Source of the DNA: Anoplopoma fimbria
Taxonomy: Eukaryota; Chordata; Actinopteri; Perciformes; Anoplopomatidae
Direction of reading: 5' to 3'
Length of the DNA stretch: 64,000 bases
Assembly (NCBI RefSeq): GCF_027596085.1
Contig: NC_072449.1
Coordinates: forward strand, 28,724,700 to 28,788,699
The notes below the pieces were generated by a model. The model did no database searches, was not told the DNA's origin, and saw nothing but the letters and a program-made list of their open reading frames with translations. Shown in pieces: positions 21,860 through 46,100 of this stretch (position 1 is the stretch's first letter; each line of letters opens with the position of its first letter). The position numbers and the translations under genes were made by a program.

Positions 21860-22085
21860 CAGTGGTGGATGAAGTACTCATATTTTGAAGTAAAGCAAAA
21901 GTTGCAATACTACTTGAAAAGATACTCTGTTATAAGTAAAAGTCCTGCATTCAAAATCATACTCAAGTAAACGTACAAAAGCGTCAGCATCAAAATATAC
22001 TTAAATTACCAAAAGTCCTCAATATGCAATAATAATATATTATTATTATTATTATTATATAAAATAATAAAGCATTTAAAAAGGG
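21860..22085 (+). mobile_element. hAT-like element 5' part
   Basis: Starts CAGTGGTGGATGAAGTACTC and continues with TAAAAGTCCTGCATTCAAAA and GTACAAAAGCGTCAGCATC. It dissolves into an AT-rich ATTATTATT run at 22036-22060. The 3' end is not visible. Confidence 0.65.
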
Positions 22086-22996
22086 GAAATATGTCTAATA
22101 GTTATTGTATTATCCTTAACAGAAATGGGAAGAACAGAACGTTTCTGCAGACCACGCCTTCATAACTTCCTCTGGTGTTTAATTTGATATAATTATATGT
22201 AAATTACATTTCATATTACCTCCACCTGCTCAGTGTGATTGATGGGATGGTCACGGTTTGTTAAAGCTTTGAACAGCCAGCGTACACAATGTACACAGTG
22301 GAAGTGCTGATGCTGCTGAACGAGTCACAGGGACACAGTTCTGTTATAATGGAGCCTTTAATGACTTTAATCCACGAGACTTTATGACCGAAGTCTGCGT
22401 CGGTTAAACAAGAAGATAATGAAATGATAAAGTATAATAAACATGTTTATTTGAGGATTTCTGGAACACAATATCAATAGAGTTGATATTCAACTTCCCT
22501 TGCTCCTGCAAGCTCCTTGAGACTTGTGAAACCCCCCCAAAGACCACCTCAAAGGATCCCTCAAACACCTGGAATACACAAAACCTCCAGAGACCTGTGG
22601 GACCCCCTCGGTGGTCTGGAGCCATATAGACACACAGGTTATTATGTGTGGAGCTCCTTTGTTCCCCAGTGGAAGCTTCATGAGTTCCCCAAAACATTCC
22701 ATGTGATTATTAGATATCATGAAAAATCCACTGTTTACCTGCATGTTGATTTTTACATTCATATAGATTGAATACACTGTTGTTTTAAACACTACATATC
22801 ATCACTGTCACATAAGCATTCTGTAAACAGTCTACTGTCAAATCCACCAATGAAGCCAGTAAGACCTCTGATCCCCTGTCAACACTGCACACAGAGCATC
22901 AGAGGGCGGAATGATCCACATATCTGATTTAGATATACAGTTAAAACACCGACGCCTGCTCTCTATGAATGCACTAAATATACAAACATGTCTCAC

Positions 22997-23131
22997 CTGA
23001 GAGCCGCGGATGAGGCGGTGGAGCTGCAGAGGAGCTGCTGTGTTGTGTTGTGTTGAAGGTTTCGGATTGCAGAAGTGCAGACGGCTCGGTGGTGGTTCTC
23101 TCTCCGTCCGTCAGCAGCAACAAGTGGGACC

Positions 23132-23172
<41 letters not shown>

Positions 23173-23290
23173 TCTCTCTCTGACTCACCGATCAGCTGTT
23201 CTCCACACAGACCGGGGCCGCTGATTGGCCGCCGAGAGCCGTCAAACACCGCCGACTGACGAGACACCGTCATATTCTGGAAACGCTCTC
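22997..23290 (-). promoter_or_regulatory. susd6: SUSD6-like promoter and non-coding leader exon
   Basis: A leader exon ends at 22997 with CTCTCAG|GTGAGA on the - strand. Upstream in gene direction are a GA/CT tract (23129-23172), a perfect AP-1-type TGACTCA (23181-23187) and an NF-Y-type ATTGG (23224-23228, CCAAT on the gene strand). The region is CpG-rich and TATA-less. The start site is probably between about 23050 and 23150. The giant (CA)n array lies immediately upstream. That the leader joins the exon at 18704 is inferred from orientation and splice signals. Confidence 0.55.
23129..23180. repeat. (CT)n tract
   Basis: About 20 CT units with a GCTCTC interruption, GA on the gene strand, inside the SUSD6-like promoter or leader. 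Confidence 0.9.
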
Positions 23291-23296
23291 TCTTTA

Positions 23297-23975
<679 letters not shown>

Positions 23976-24179
23976 AGTTTAACCAATGACTTCCTCCTTT
24001 CTCACCTTATCTCACACAAACACAGTTATTCATAAAGAAGAAATCTATTATATATATATAACATAACATATACATATATTAAAATAGAATTACCAATGCT
24101 GATACTTGTAAATAGATAACTGACTTCCTGGAAATCAAACAAGATTTGCTGCATTAACTCAAATAAGCCTCCTGCCCTG

Positions 24180-24400
24180 ACCAAATCACTATTTTGAGGT
24201 AGTTGTACTTTGCTTGAGTATTAACATTTTCTGCGACCTTATTCTTCTATTTCACTACATTTCAGCAGTTAATATTGTACTTTTTAATACATTTTTCTGA
24301 CAGCTTAAGTTACTCTGTAAATTCAGAACTCTAAATATAAATGAATCAATGATAACATTTTATTATAGGTTGAGCTGCCCAGCAGTATATTAAGTAATTA
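24180..24400 (-). mobile_element. hAT-like element internal fragment
   Basis: GTAGTTGTACTTTGCTTGAG, TTCTTCTATTTCACTACATT, TTTCTGACAGCTTAAGTTAC and GAGCTGCCCAGCAGTATATT follow the order of the family body. No terminus is visible. Confidence 0.5.
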
Positions 24401-25671
24401 GAATAAGCTTCATCTTTGATTGTCATGTGTGTTTTATGACCAAATAACTGCAAAATATTGGACCAACAAATAACCTGCCCCAATAATAGCGTAGACTTTA
24501 CCAATATTAATGCCAATGTTCACAAAGATCATCGGGTCTCATTTTTCTGGGGATCGCTAGTTTCTAAAATTCTTCAGGCAGATATAGAGATATCTCCCAG
24601 AATAAGTGAAAACATCAGTGGATTGTCAAAGTCAATAGAAACATCCTCTTGGGAACAGCACATCAATACATGCGATAAAGGATGAGATATTTCAGTCTGG
24701 ATATCACAGACGTATTAAAGTATTTAGGATCAAAATATTACATGCATGCCTTACGTTATTGTATACAGTATTTATTATAGTTTTACATTTTTAGTTCTAA
24801 CTAGTAAAGTCAATGTGGTTTTCCTAACTAACCTAAAATTACACATTAAACTAAAACCAACCACTACTTTACACCTGTGTGAGAACCAAGCACACACACA
24901 GACCACAAACACAGCTGTTCTGTGGTCTTTATTAGCGGTCATTGTTTGGAGGGGCCGACCGTTTACAGTAAAAGCTGCAGAGCTGCAGCTCAGTTACTTC
25001 CACCGACGCGTCGGAAGCTCTAAAAATACAAGCGTGCCGCCTGCTGCTGTGTTACAGCAGAGAAAAAGAGGTCCTTCAGGGTGTCAACTAATGCTTAATC
25101 TACAGCTCATCAGGCGGCATGTGTGAACCCTGATCAGACCTGTAATTAGTCAGTAAAGTGAGGGATGACTCATCATGTGACACTGTGGGGCCAAATTCCT
25201 CTGAACATAAAAGTTGGTGGTGTTTCACTTCCTTTAATGACGCCTTTAATGAGGAAAGAAGCACGGCGTCACTGAGCTCAACGCGCTGCAAAGAGAAAAC
25301 ACAACAAACCGCTGTGTTGCAGCGGATGTACTACTACATTTAGTATGCCAGAAAAAGATTCTGTATGTCCCAAGACACTATGTCAAATGCCAAAATGTCC
25401 AGTATGTCCAAATTGTATGCATACTGAGATCAACTGTACTATGTACTTAAACTAAAAAAGTATGTGATTTGGAATGCAGCCAACCAAATAAAGAAAGGCG
25501 CTTCAAGAAGCTTAATTTGCAGTGGGCTGAACTCTCAGGACCAGCATAAAGAATGCACGTCAGTCACTTCAACTGATGGAGTGTTTTGCACATCTTGGCC
25601 TGTCTTTCTTGTTTTATTGCTATGTTTTTGGTCAATAAACTCTAAGAAGTACCACAGTTCACTCTAGGGCT

Positions 25672-26385
25672 GCAATTATGGATGAATTTCATTGTCCACT
25701 TATCTGTAAATGATTTTCTCAGTGAATCGTTTTGTAGGTGTTTAATTTCTTATTGAGACAAAGTATGCCGTTACACTGTGGTGGGTATTACTGTGCCATG
25801 TGGCCAACCGCAGCATTAGATTATTAATAAACTTGCATCCTTTGATGGTGTCAGTCTTGTTAGTACCAGCTGTAGACAGGGCATGCAGCTTAAGGACTCC
25901 AAGAGCCAAAATAGTTTTTCAACAGGTTTAAATAAGTTAAGTCACTTATTCACCTAACAAAGCAAAAAGCTCATGTTTACTTTGGGTTGTTGCAGCGTAT
26001 CTTTTGTTGTTGTATCATAGTTTAACACACACCAACCTGAATGGACGCAATGATCAAGCAACACCTTGTTGAGCAGGTTTCTTGGTGTTAGAAATATGGC
26101 TAAATATAAATTGAGAAGGAAGCTGTGATATTTTTGTTCTATAAAATTTGAATCTATGAAAAAGGTTGAACAGTGTCTCCCAAAAGCCCAAGATGATGTT
26201 CTCAAATTATTTTTTTTGTCCACAGTTCAAAGATATTCAGTTTGCCCTCAGAGAGGAGTAAAGAAACCAGAAAATATTCACATTTAGATGAAAAATGGTC
26301 TATTCCCAAAGAAAAACAAGTTTCAATTATCATAAATAGTTTTAGATTCAATTTGTGATTTGAAACATCAGCAGATTTAGCGGTT
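25672..26385 (+). mobile_element. Fish hAT-type element of the GGGCTGCAA class, with internal insert
   Basis: Starts TAGGGCTGCAATTATGGATG and TTTCATTGTCCACTTATCTG. The body resumes at about 26155 with CCAAAAGCCCAAGATGATG, CAAAGATATTCAGTTTGCCC and AGAAAATATTCACATTTAGA. This order matches a common fish repeat whose ends read (A)GGGCTGCAAC. The 400 bp from 25750 to 26150 do not fit and may be inserted. Partial relatives are at 55850-55937 and about 58955-59060. Confidence 0.6.
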
Positions 26386-26389
26386 AATC

Positions 26390-29300
26390 AAGGAGCTGCT
26401 TTGCATTTTGCACCGACATTCAGTAACCAAACAGAGAGAAACGCATCAGAGTCAGATCCGACATGCTCAATGTCCGTCCTCACGTCACACGCATTCTAAT
26501 CCAGACAACAATCTACTTTTAGTGTGTGATGAGCATAAGAGCTGCATGAAAATGTGACCGTGTTTTTACTTCCTCAGCTTTGAATGAGGAACAGACAATC
26601 TACTCTACACCTTGTCCGTCTGTTGAGAGCAACATTTCAAAACACACAAGTTGAACAAAAAACAGACACTGTGGATGACTTTTACAAAATCTGTATTTGC
26701 AACAAAACAAAAAAAACAAAAGTAAATAGTGAAGTCTATGTTTTTTTTTTTACATCACCAGTGAAATTTACAAAAACAAGATGGTGCAGGAACAGTTGCT
26801 GCAATTCCATGTTTGACAAAATATGTCAAAACTGCAACAAAATTTTAAAAGGAAAAGAGGCGAGTCAGTGGGAATCTAAATGTTTTTTGTCACATATTTC
26901 TAAGCGCAGGCCGGTTGGTCAGTAGTGGTCAATGAGCCTCAGTGACCACATGATCACTGTGGAAACCAGATGAAAGTCTGGTAAACTGGACAATCCCCAA
27001 AATGTCTGTCTGTCAAGATGCTACAAAGCAAGGCACTAAACCCTGAACAGCAGCATTGGAGCTGCTCATCGGAGATCAATAAAGAAATCAACAGGCAACT
27101 TTTAGTAGCTCTGGTAATCTGAGGCATGAAGAGCAACCCCGGGAAACATCCTCAATCTGAAGTGTTCTCAGACAGAATCTTAACGAGTCGTTTAGCCTAA
27201 AAAAAAGCTACAAACAACAACATGAGTTACAAATTACTTGAAGACTTTTTCCCGTGTGCGAGATGAGAAGCGTTGCGGAAGTCTCCTTTCTGAATCTCTA
27301 ACAGTCGTAGTGTTGAGTCGGAACCATTATCCGTCAAGTAGTGATTGTAAATGTTAAGGCAAGAACACACGAATGTGCACACAAACATACCCTCACAAAC
27401 AAACACACACATACAGCAGTAGAATCTGGTCCATAAGAATGTGGTCCACCAGTAAACAGTTTGGGGATTTTCACATTTAGAATCAAAGGGAAACTGGTCT
27501 GATGTGGGATGAGGAGTAACAAGAAGAAGAAGAAGTCTGTAACGCCAGAGAGAGTGTTGGTTCACACTTGGACTCACAGGCAGGTAGGACAAGAGACAGA
27601 AAAAGATCACACCAAAGAAAAGAGTATTAGGGCCACTTTGAGCAAAATAAATAATCTGGGATATCAGTTTGAGAATTAAATTGAAATATTTTAAGATAAA
27701 AGTTAATTATTAGTAATTATACTTAACATTAAGTTGGAGGCCTAATACTACCAGATTTTAATTCTCTATTTTAGTAAACAGTGTGTTTAGTAATACACAG
27801 AATTGCAATATTGTGTTGTGTGATACTGTATTGTATCTCAAAAACAGTTTTTATATTTTTAATTAATAGTTTACTGGGAAAGATTCATGGCAGACAGCAG
27901 GTCATGATGTGGTATGGTATGTTGTCAAAGTACTTTTTTCAACATTATACTATTATTTTTTAAATTATATTTTATACAATCGCAATACATTGCCCTGCTT
28001 ACAGTATCACAACATATTGAATAGTAACCCCTGTATTATGATGTTGTATCGCCAGATTCTTGTCAACACACAGCCCTAAAGTCTTTTTTGTGTTTAAGTG
28101 AGTAATTTTGATGATTATTGGTTTCAGCAATAAGCACCTTAATACCACAGGTTTAAGGATATTGACATGGAAATTCAACAATTTAGGGTACCTGATGAAT
28201 GGATTGATAACTGGATTTGCTTTGAAGCAGCAGCTGGAGCACAGCTGGGTCCAAACACCACTGTTTATAAGGAAATGCTTAAACATGCCTGTAATCCAAT
28301 TGTCCATATTTAGCCAAACATTTTTGCACTCAAAGCGACCTACTTGATTCTATTATGACATTTAACTCACACATTAATAGTAAGATTTTTTTGTGGGCGA
28401 AATATTACTAGTTCCCCCCCCAAAAAAAGATTACCTTTATGTGTTTTTTTAATCAAAATCCCTCTTAAAATACAGCAGGAAACACACCAGATACAAGTCA
28501 CCAGCACCAGCACCTTCATTATAAAGTCGATCTGTTGTCAGTCCCTGTTGGGTAAGTAAGTGATGAATCAATGTATGCAGATATCTGCAGATTCAATAGT
28601 GCAATTTGAGACTCTGACCGTGAAGAAAAACAGAGAAATTCTAAGTGTCGCAGCTCAAAATATCTCAGCCCAAACTGAATCGCCCGACTACACCCGATTG
28701 TCATTTAGCTAAACCACCGCGCCTCTGATTATAAACATGAAACCTCACAACATGTTTCGTAATCTGTGAGTCACTATCGGCCTGTCCCACACACAAGTAC
28801 AAGCACGCACACACACACACACACACAAAAAAGATCCAGAAACATCAGACACAGCTGAAAATGAAATGTCTGGTAAGTAGCCGAGGACACAAAGTACAAA
28901 AACGCCTACCACAAATTTCTTCTCTAAGTGAATGCTTTCGAAGAAGAAAAAAAGTGGCAGAGATATGATTAACAAACGTTCAGCCTGCAATGTCTCAACT
29001 CAGCTCTAGCCAGGGCACCTGAACATGAGAGAACATGTTTTTAGGCAGTGAAAACTATATTTTCTCTGCTCCAACTGGTTCTGAAACAGAAAGAGGGCGT
29101 GAAGGAGTCCAGAGACGACAGAGTTCATACAGATTGAAGTTACAAACAACGAGGCCTGGAAGGAGCTATTTTCACTGAAGGGTACCGCTGCTTTGATGCT
29201 CTTCTTCCTCATCTCTTCCAAGAAGTGTAGCTACACAACATCAATAAACAGTGAAAGTGACTTAAGTTCAATGGTCACATCATTCTCTTCTAACCACAGC

Positions 29301-30689
29301 TAGCTGTCCAGAAATTATAAACACTGTTAGAAAAACAAATCCTTCCTGCTTCAAAAAGCCTTCATCCAACTCTTTCTGGATTGGAAAACAAATTCAAAAA
29401 TCTTAGGATATTTGGGGAGAAAAAGATGGTTCCAACTGTGTTCTCCCATGAAATGTAAAACTGTGGGGACATCGACTAAACCTAAGTTTTAACCATTTAA
29501 TCCTTTTTGGGCCCAAATTAAATTTTAATGTGTTGGTGTCTGAATTCTTATTTTTGGCTCTGTTAAAAATGAATGATTCAAGGAAAGAATAAAAACATTG
29601 ATAAAACGTACAACTTTTTAGAGTGATATATATCCACTGCCCCCTCATGTTAAGTGACGGAAGACGGCATATAAAAGTGTGAGTGTGAGTGTTGATTCTC
29701 GAGATTAGCAGGAAGCATTCAGGATCGAGAAAACTCATCGTAAAATATACTCGACTGATGAGAGGGAGCGCTCAGCAGCAGCTCAACTGGAAGACATAGA
29801 AGGAATGTGGACACCGGCCATGTCCCAGAGAGGGAGATGTGTCTGCAGGCTGTGTTTGTGTGCCTCTCTTAGTCCCATTACCTCGGGAATGATCAATTAC
29901 TACAGATCCTTATCTCTAAATGTCATCTGTGTAATTCACTGCTCCTTGCTACAAGGTACAATGTGAGCCTACAGATGTCTGCAGATAAAGAAGCCTCCAG
30001 GGTAGACGTGGTTGTAGAATAGCCAGACCTGAACTGTGATTAATCCTCTATGGTTTCATTCATGCTGCTGAGGCAGCCTTTGGGTATTTGAAAGTGAATT
30101 TTAATTTGCAGTGACTGATCTGAATGTCCTGATGTGGAAAAAAACAACAAGTTACAACAGGGTTATTTACTCCAACACCAAAGCTGTTTTTGATACATTT
30201 GGAAAATCCTATTATAGAGAGCTGCAGGAATGAGTCCAGAAAGCCAGAAATGAGTCAGCATTTCTGCACCTCTGGTTCCCTCGTCTTGAAGTCGATAGGT
30301 TTTTGGTTAGATGCCTGATATAAGGTCTGCGGTAAAGACAAGTTTAAGAGATTAACAGTTTGTTCTACAATATAAAATCCGTCAGTAGCTTATTGTGCAT
30401 TTTGAAGCTTTGACGTGCCTTAAAAAAGGCGGTTGCCATCAAGTGGCTCAGTGACACTTTTAACCGTTATCACGTTAATATTCAAATATCAGAAAAGTGG
30501 TGTTCATTTGTGAAGATTATATTGCTGAACAAAACCTGTAGGTATCATAAACATCTAATTGCCGCAGGTCTAATATTCTGCAATTTTTCAAAATCCAACC
30601 AAAAATTCCCATTGGCTTTTTGTCAAGGGGAACACGTGATTCTAACTCGGCTTTACATTTAAGTGACAGGAATGTTTTTAAGCTCATGC

Positions 30690-30769
<80 letters not shown>

Positions 30770-32572
30770 TATCAGAAACTGCTCACTAGTGTCCAGAGAG
30801 GATTTTGAAGCAGACTAAAACATGAAAATGAAAATAATAGCATATCTTCTTACACACACACAAACACACATTAGGAGCATGAGAATCTCTGGTGATGAGA
30901 TATAAATCTAAACAAGACGCTTTTCTTTCATTGATGTAACATTCCTTTCTCAGTGTGTTGTACTGAGTTATGGTTTATAAATAAAGCACTCGCAATATGA
31001 GGTGGATTCAGGAGTGCTCTGCCAGATGCATTAACTAGGAAATCAAACATTAATTGATTCAATAGAACGCGAGCACTAATCCACTGAAAACAGCAGTCAC
31101 TGTGTGTTTTTTGAAGGGGAGCACAGTTATTAGGAAGCACGTTCAACACAGAATAAAATCAACTCTAACAACTTGCTGATTGCCTAAAAAGCAGCTCATG
31201 TTCATTTTCTACCCTAGAAGAACCTTTTTTTTTTAATTTTTTTTTTTGACATCTGTTACATCTATCAGCTGGAATAGTTAAGGTAAAAAAAAGTGTGCAG
31301 AAAAGAAGATTCTACTAAAAACACCATGGTAAAACAAAACGCTACACAGGGGTACGGTTTTCATACCTATTCCGTTTGAACTGGGTTGAGTGTAGTCTTT
31401 TCATGTTTCTGTAAAACCTTTCCTGCTCCTCTGAGTGACATCTTGACCACTGAGTCAGTCAGACTCAATAAGTCATGTCTGGTCTACAAAACAACAAAAT
31501 CAAATGCGTAGTGTCGATTATCTGCGTGCTGGAATCAACCGGGAGTGCAGCCTTGATCTCTAGTCCACAGTGCTTCAAAATTCCCCACATCTCTAAAATA
31601 TATCAGGAAACAAATCACAATAATAATAATAATAATAATAATAAAACAATCACAAACTTGAGATAGCAAAACATCAAAACTGATATATCTCTCTATGTCC
31701 ATTGTACTTACACATGAAAATAAGAGGAAAATTCATCTGTAAAAAAACACAAAAAAAAAAACCACAACTCCAGTGTTAACCTTTTGACTTAGTGTATGTT
31801 TGCTTTTTTTACAACAGGAAGCTAGATTTATATGGCTACAAAATAAAGTCTGTGTGACTCGTTACTGAGTCAAAAGTGTTTCTCCCTCAGTAGTAGGTTC
31901 TGGGTGTGATGAGGGTAGTGTCTGGTTCTGGGATCCGTCCACGGCGCAAGTCTTTGTAGTGAGAAAATTCGGTTTCCATACCGTCAAAACAGTGAGATTA
32001 AAATGACGATCCGCCAGTCTCTAAAAATCAGCAAACGGGCTCACGGCTCCTTCAAAGCATCCAATAGGTGTGCAAAACCCCACCTTCACACTTAAAATCC
32101 AGGTACGGTCCAAATGGAAAAATAAAAACAGCCACAGTCGTTCCAGGTCTTCAATTAAAACCAAAATGTTTGAATGAAATCGGCTTGAATCGCTCGACTG
32201 GCAAGTTGTGGCTCCTCTGCTCTCACACGCATGTATGAGCCATGAAACACTGTCATCAACAGTGCTGCCAACTATGTTTACACACATACATGTTCACACA
32301 CACAAACTCACACACACCGCCTTATTGCCTCTTATTAAGGGAATACACTTCCCACAGTTCAGTGATTCACATAAAAAAAAGAATACTCCTGCACACCCAG
32401 TTTGCACTTGGCAGCTCACAGCTCGTTCCAAGAGTCTCGCTCCGAAGTGCGGACATCTCACCCGTGACCTCTGACCTCTGCGGGCCACCTCTCTGTGTGC
32501 AGGAGTATTCTGTTCCATCTGAACCTGTGCACGCTGCCCCTCCAGGGTCCGGAGGCGTCAGTGTCACGTGTC
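26390..32572. other. Long region without recognised coding sequence; may include pak4 3' UTR
   Basis: No exon fits this 6-kb stretch. It has a (GT)n at 30693-30767 and small CA runs near 27395 and 28808, but almost none of the repeat families common elsewhere in the window. The part next to the pak4 stop (about 31800-32572) is presumably 3' UTR. I could not identify a convincing poly(A) signal for pak4, so its end is unknown. Confidence 0.45.
30693..30767. repeat. (GT)n microsatellite
   Basis: About 37 uninterrupted GT units. Confidence 0.97.
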
Positions 32573-43096
<10,524 letters not shown>

Positions 43097-43132
43097 GATG
43101 GCGGCTGTGGCAGCTGCAGCCTAGCATCAGAC

Positions 43133-46100
43133 CTGCAGGGAGGGAGGAGGAGAGAGAGGGAGGGTTAGCAGGAAAGACTGAGGGAAAAATGGAAATCTTC
43201 AATGTTAAACATACCACACATGCGTGCAGACAGGCATAGACAACTTCAGAAAACAAAAATTACATCTGAAAATACACCTGTCCAAACAGTAATTAAGATG
43301 TAAAGCCAGCTGGGTTTGGTTTTCTATAAAATGCAATCCATGATTGAAAGAGAGTAAAGCTATTTAGCCCCATTTTGCATAATTTTCAATTATTGACAGA
43401 TTATAAAAACAGGAACTAGTGTGGATTAGAACATAAGAAGAAAGAAAATCAAGTCCTTGTTTGCAAAACTCGATTCCCTTTGTGTTTTGTTTGTGTGCAG
43501 TTCAACAAATAAATGACCACCCAAGTGTGTTTTTCTGGCACATTGAGCATTTAGCAGCTTGTATTGGCATTAAACCAGCCGTGACCTTTAGCTGAATGTC
43601 ATTGGCTCTCTCAACAATAGGCTCACTGCTGAACTCCCATTACTAATGACGGGACAAGTGCTCCTGCTCTAGCATTTCCTAATAACAACACAACAAACCT
43701 AGACATCAGAGCAGCACCCTCAATGAGTCATTTACTCATCACCACTTGCTGCTTTTCTTGCTGTCTCGGCCCCACTGTGACTCGAGGTTCAAAGGATCCC
43801 AAAATTCATGGTTGGGTCTCATGTTCAGTACATACTTTATTTTGGACATGATTTTAAATAAGAGTGTGAAAGCGAGAGGATGCCTTTGACAACTTTCCCC
43901 AGCCCTTGTATCTAAACAAACTGCCTGGTGATATTTGCCTTTGAGGAAAACTTTACATTGTATGGCTACAGAAGGACTGGCATCCATGCTGGGGTGCTAT
44001 GAATCCCAAACAAAAAAAGAGAGATCAGTAAAGAACCTTGAGATAAAATAGATGGATCGATACAAAAAACATAGACAGACAGACAGAAGAATACAAAAAA
44101 CAAATGTTCAACATAAGAGTCTTAGAAAGTATGCCCTTTAAAACATGTGAATGCATTCAAGTGTGCCAATTTCCGTAAGGTGGGCAAAATGTAATTTTCA
44201 GTGATAAGTTCCCTCCAATCACTGAACAAAAGGAACAGAAAGTACTCATATTTTTACTCCTGTATACACTGAATGTCAACTAAAGAGGACAGGAATGTCC
44301 TCAGCAGTAGCAGCGCCTTTAAACTTCATGACGTACAGGTCTGATACTTCTACTGTGCAGTCCAATACTAGACACACAGAACAGCGTCACCACAGAGTGC
44401 AGCCTCAAAGTGCACCATCACACTGAGTAAACACCTTGTTGACAATGCAGGCCTTTTAGCACAGAAGACAAAGTATAACCCCCCCGCCCTGGTCGAACGG
44501 GAACTTTCTGGTTGGGGTTTGAATGGACGACCGTCGCTGTCAAACACCCACAGCGCTGCTGCTTCAACTCATGTACAGCTTTATTCATACAAGGAACAAG
44601 GAAGTACTCTAGTATTGATTTGGGACGAGGGGAGAGCATTTTTCTTTCTTTAATAATGTTTAAAGTAAAGTTAGGCTTCGCTGTCGACTTCTCAAATCAT
44701 TTAAGAAAAGACAGAAGAAAAGAAAGAGATCGTCTGAGCGAGCTTAGAGGGTGAGCGGTAGAAGAGAGGCATTGTGGTGTTGCTTTAAATGAGAAAAAAA
44801 AAGTTTTTTTCTCATTGTTTTGCGGTGGTTAGTTTTTAAAGCACAAATAAACAACCATCAACACTCAACAGATGACTCACTGCCTCACATTGTTCTACTG
44901 TGAAACAATAACAGGATCAAGTGCATCATCAAAGTCATCTAATCAGTAGGAATATTAAAATCGGCAGCTATTGCGGTTGGCTGGAATAAAAACCTGCAGA
45001 TGGTGGATGATTTCTGAGTTTCCAAAGTATCCTGTGAAGCCCTGCTCAATACTTTTGGCTTGGGTCTAAATAATCTCCCTCTCACCCATGCTGCTTTGTC
45101 GTTGACTATCAAAAGAGACACTCCCATTACTCAAACAGAGGCTCGCTGGTGTGTTAAAAGCAGAGCCAGGCCCTGCTGACCAGAGGGGGCAACAGGAGTG
45201 GCGGGCCTCGTTAAATTCAACACACAATCTTCTCTTCATGTTTTTGTACAAAACACTTTGCCAAGAACAAAAAAACAGGGGAAATCAAAAACATGGCAAT
45301 GAAAAAAAAGAAAAAAAAAAGTTTGGATGTGAGGATCAGAAGGTGGAGTGGCGGGGGATCCGAGTGAGAGGGCGATGTGGGCGGGTCATGAGTTAGAGGG
45401 CATGAGTCATGCTGCCTGCTTCACAGTCTGCAGCGTTAATAAAGCCTTTCACAGCAGGAGTGTTTGAAGTCTAGCAGGACCCGCCCGGGAACACGCTGAG
45501 AAAAGTGAGGTTCGCCAACAATGACAGCACCGACACGGAGCCTCAACACAGCAGTGTTCTAAGAACAGCCCCAAAAAGTGAGGATACTTTACTCATATGG
45601 ATATTTATCTAGAGGAGACATTTTGAATGAGTGTTGTTGCAGGTTAGTGAAACAACACAGCTGATGTTTCTATCGCACATTTAATTAATAGCTTGCTTAT
45701 AAATATCTAATGTCATAGCTTTTTAATGAGAATATAAATCAGAATGTCTTCCAGCGACTTCGAAAAGCGACACAGCAGCAACCATGTCATTCTATCATTT
45801 TGTGGTCACATTAATCCTCAAATGTTTGGTTATTAAAGCTAAAATGTAGCATGTTTTTAAATCACCATAATTAAACCTTTTTCACAATACATCATTTCAG
45901 ATTTTTCACTATTGACGCAGTGCCAGAATCTTCCAAGTGGATGTTCAGTTACTCCACCCAACTACCAACACTGGATTTTATAACCAAGAGGAAACGTATC
46001 TCATAACAGCGAGGTTACAACACTGGTGATACATGCCTCTTTCCAGTCATATTGAGTCTGGTGACAACAGGGAAGAGGCCTACAAATCACCGTTTAGGAG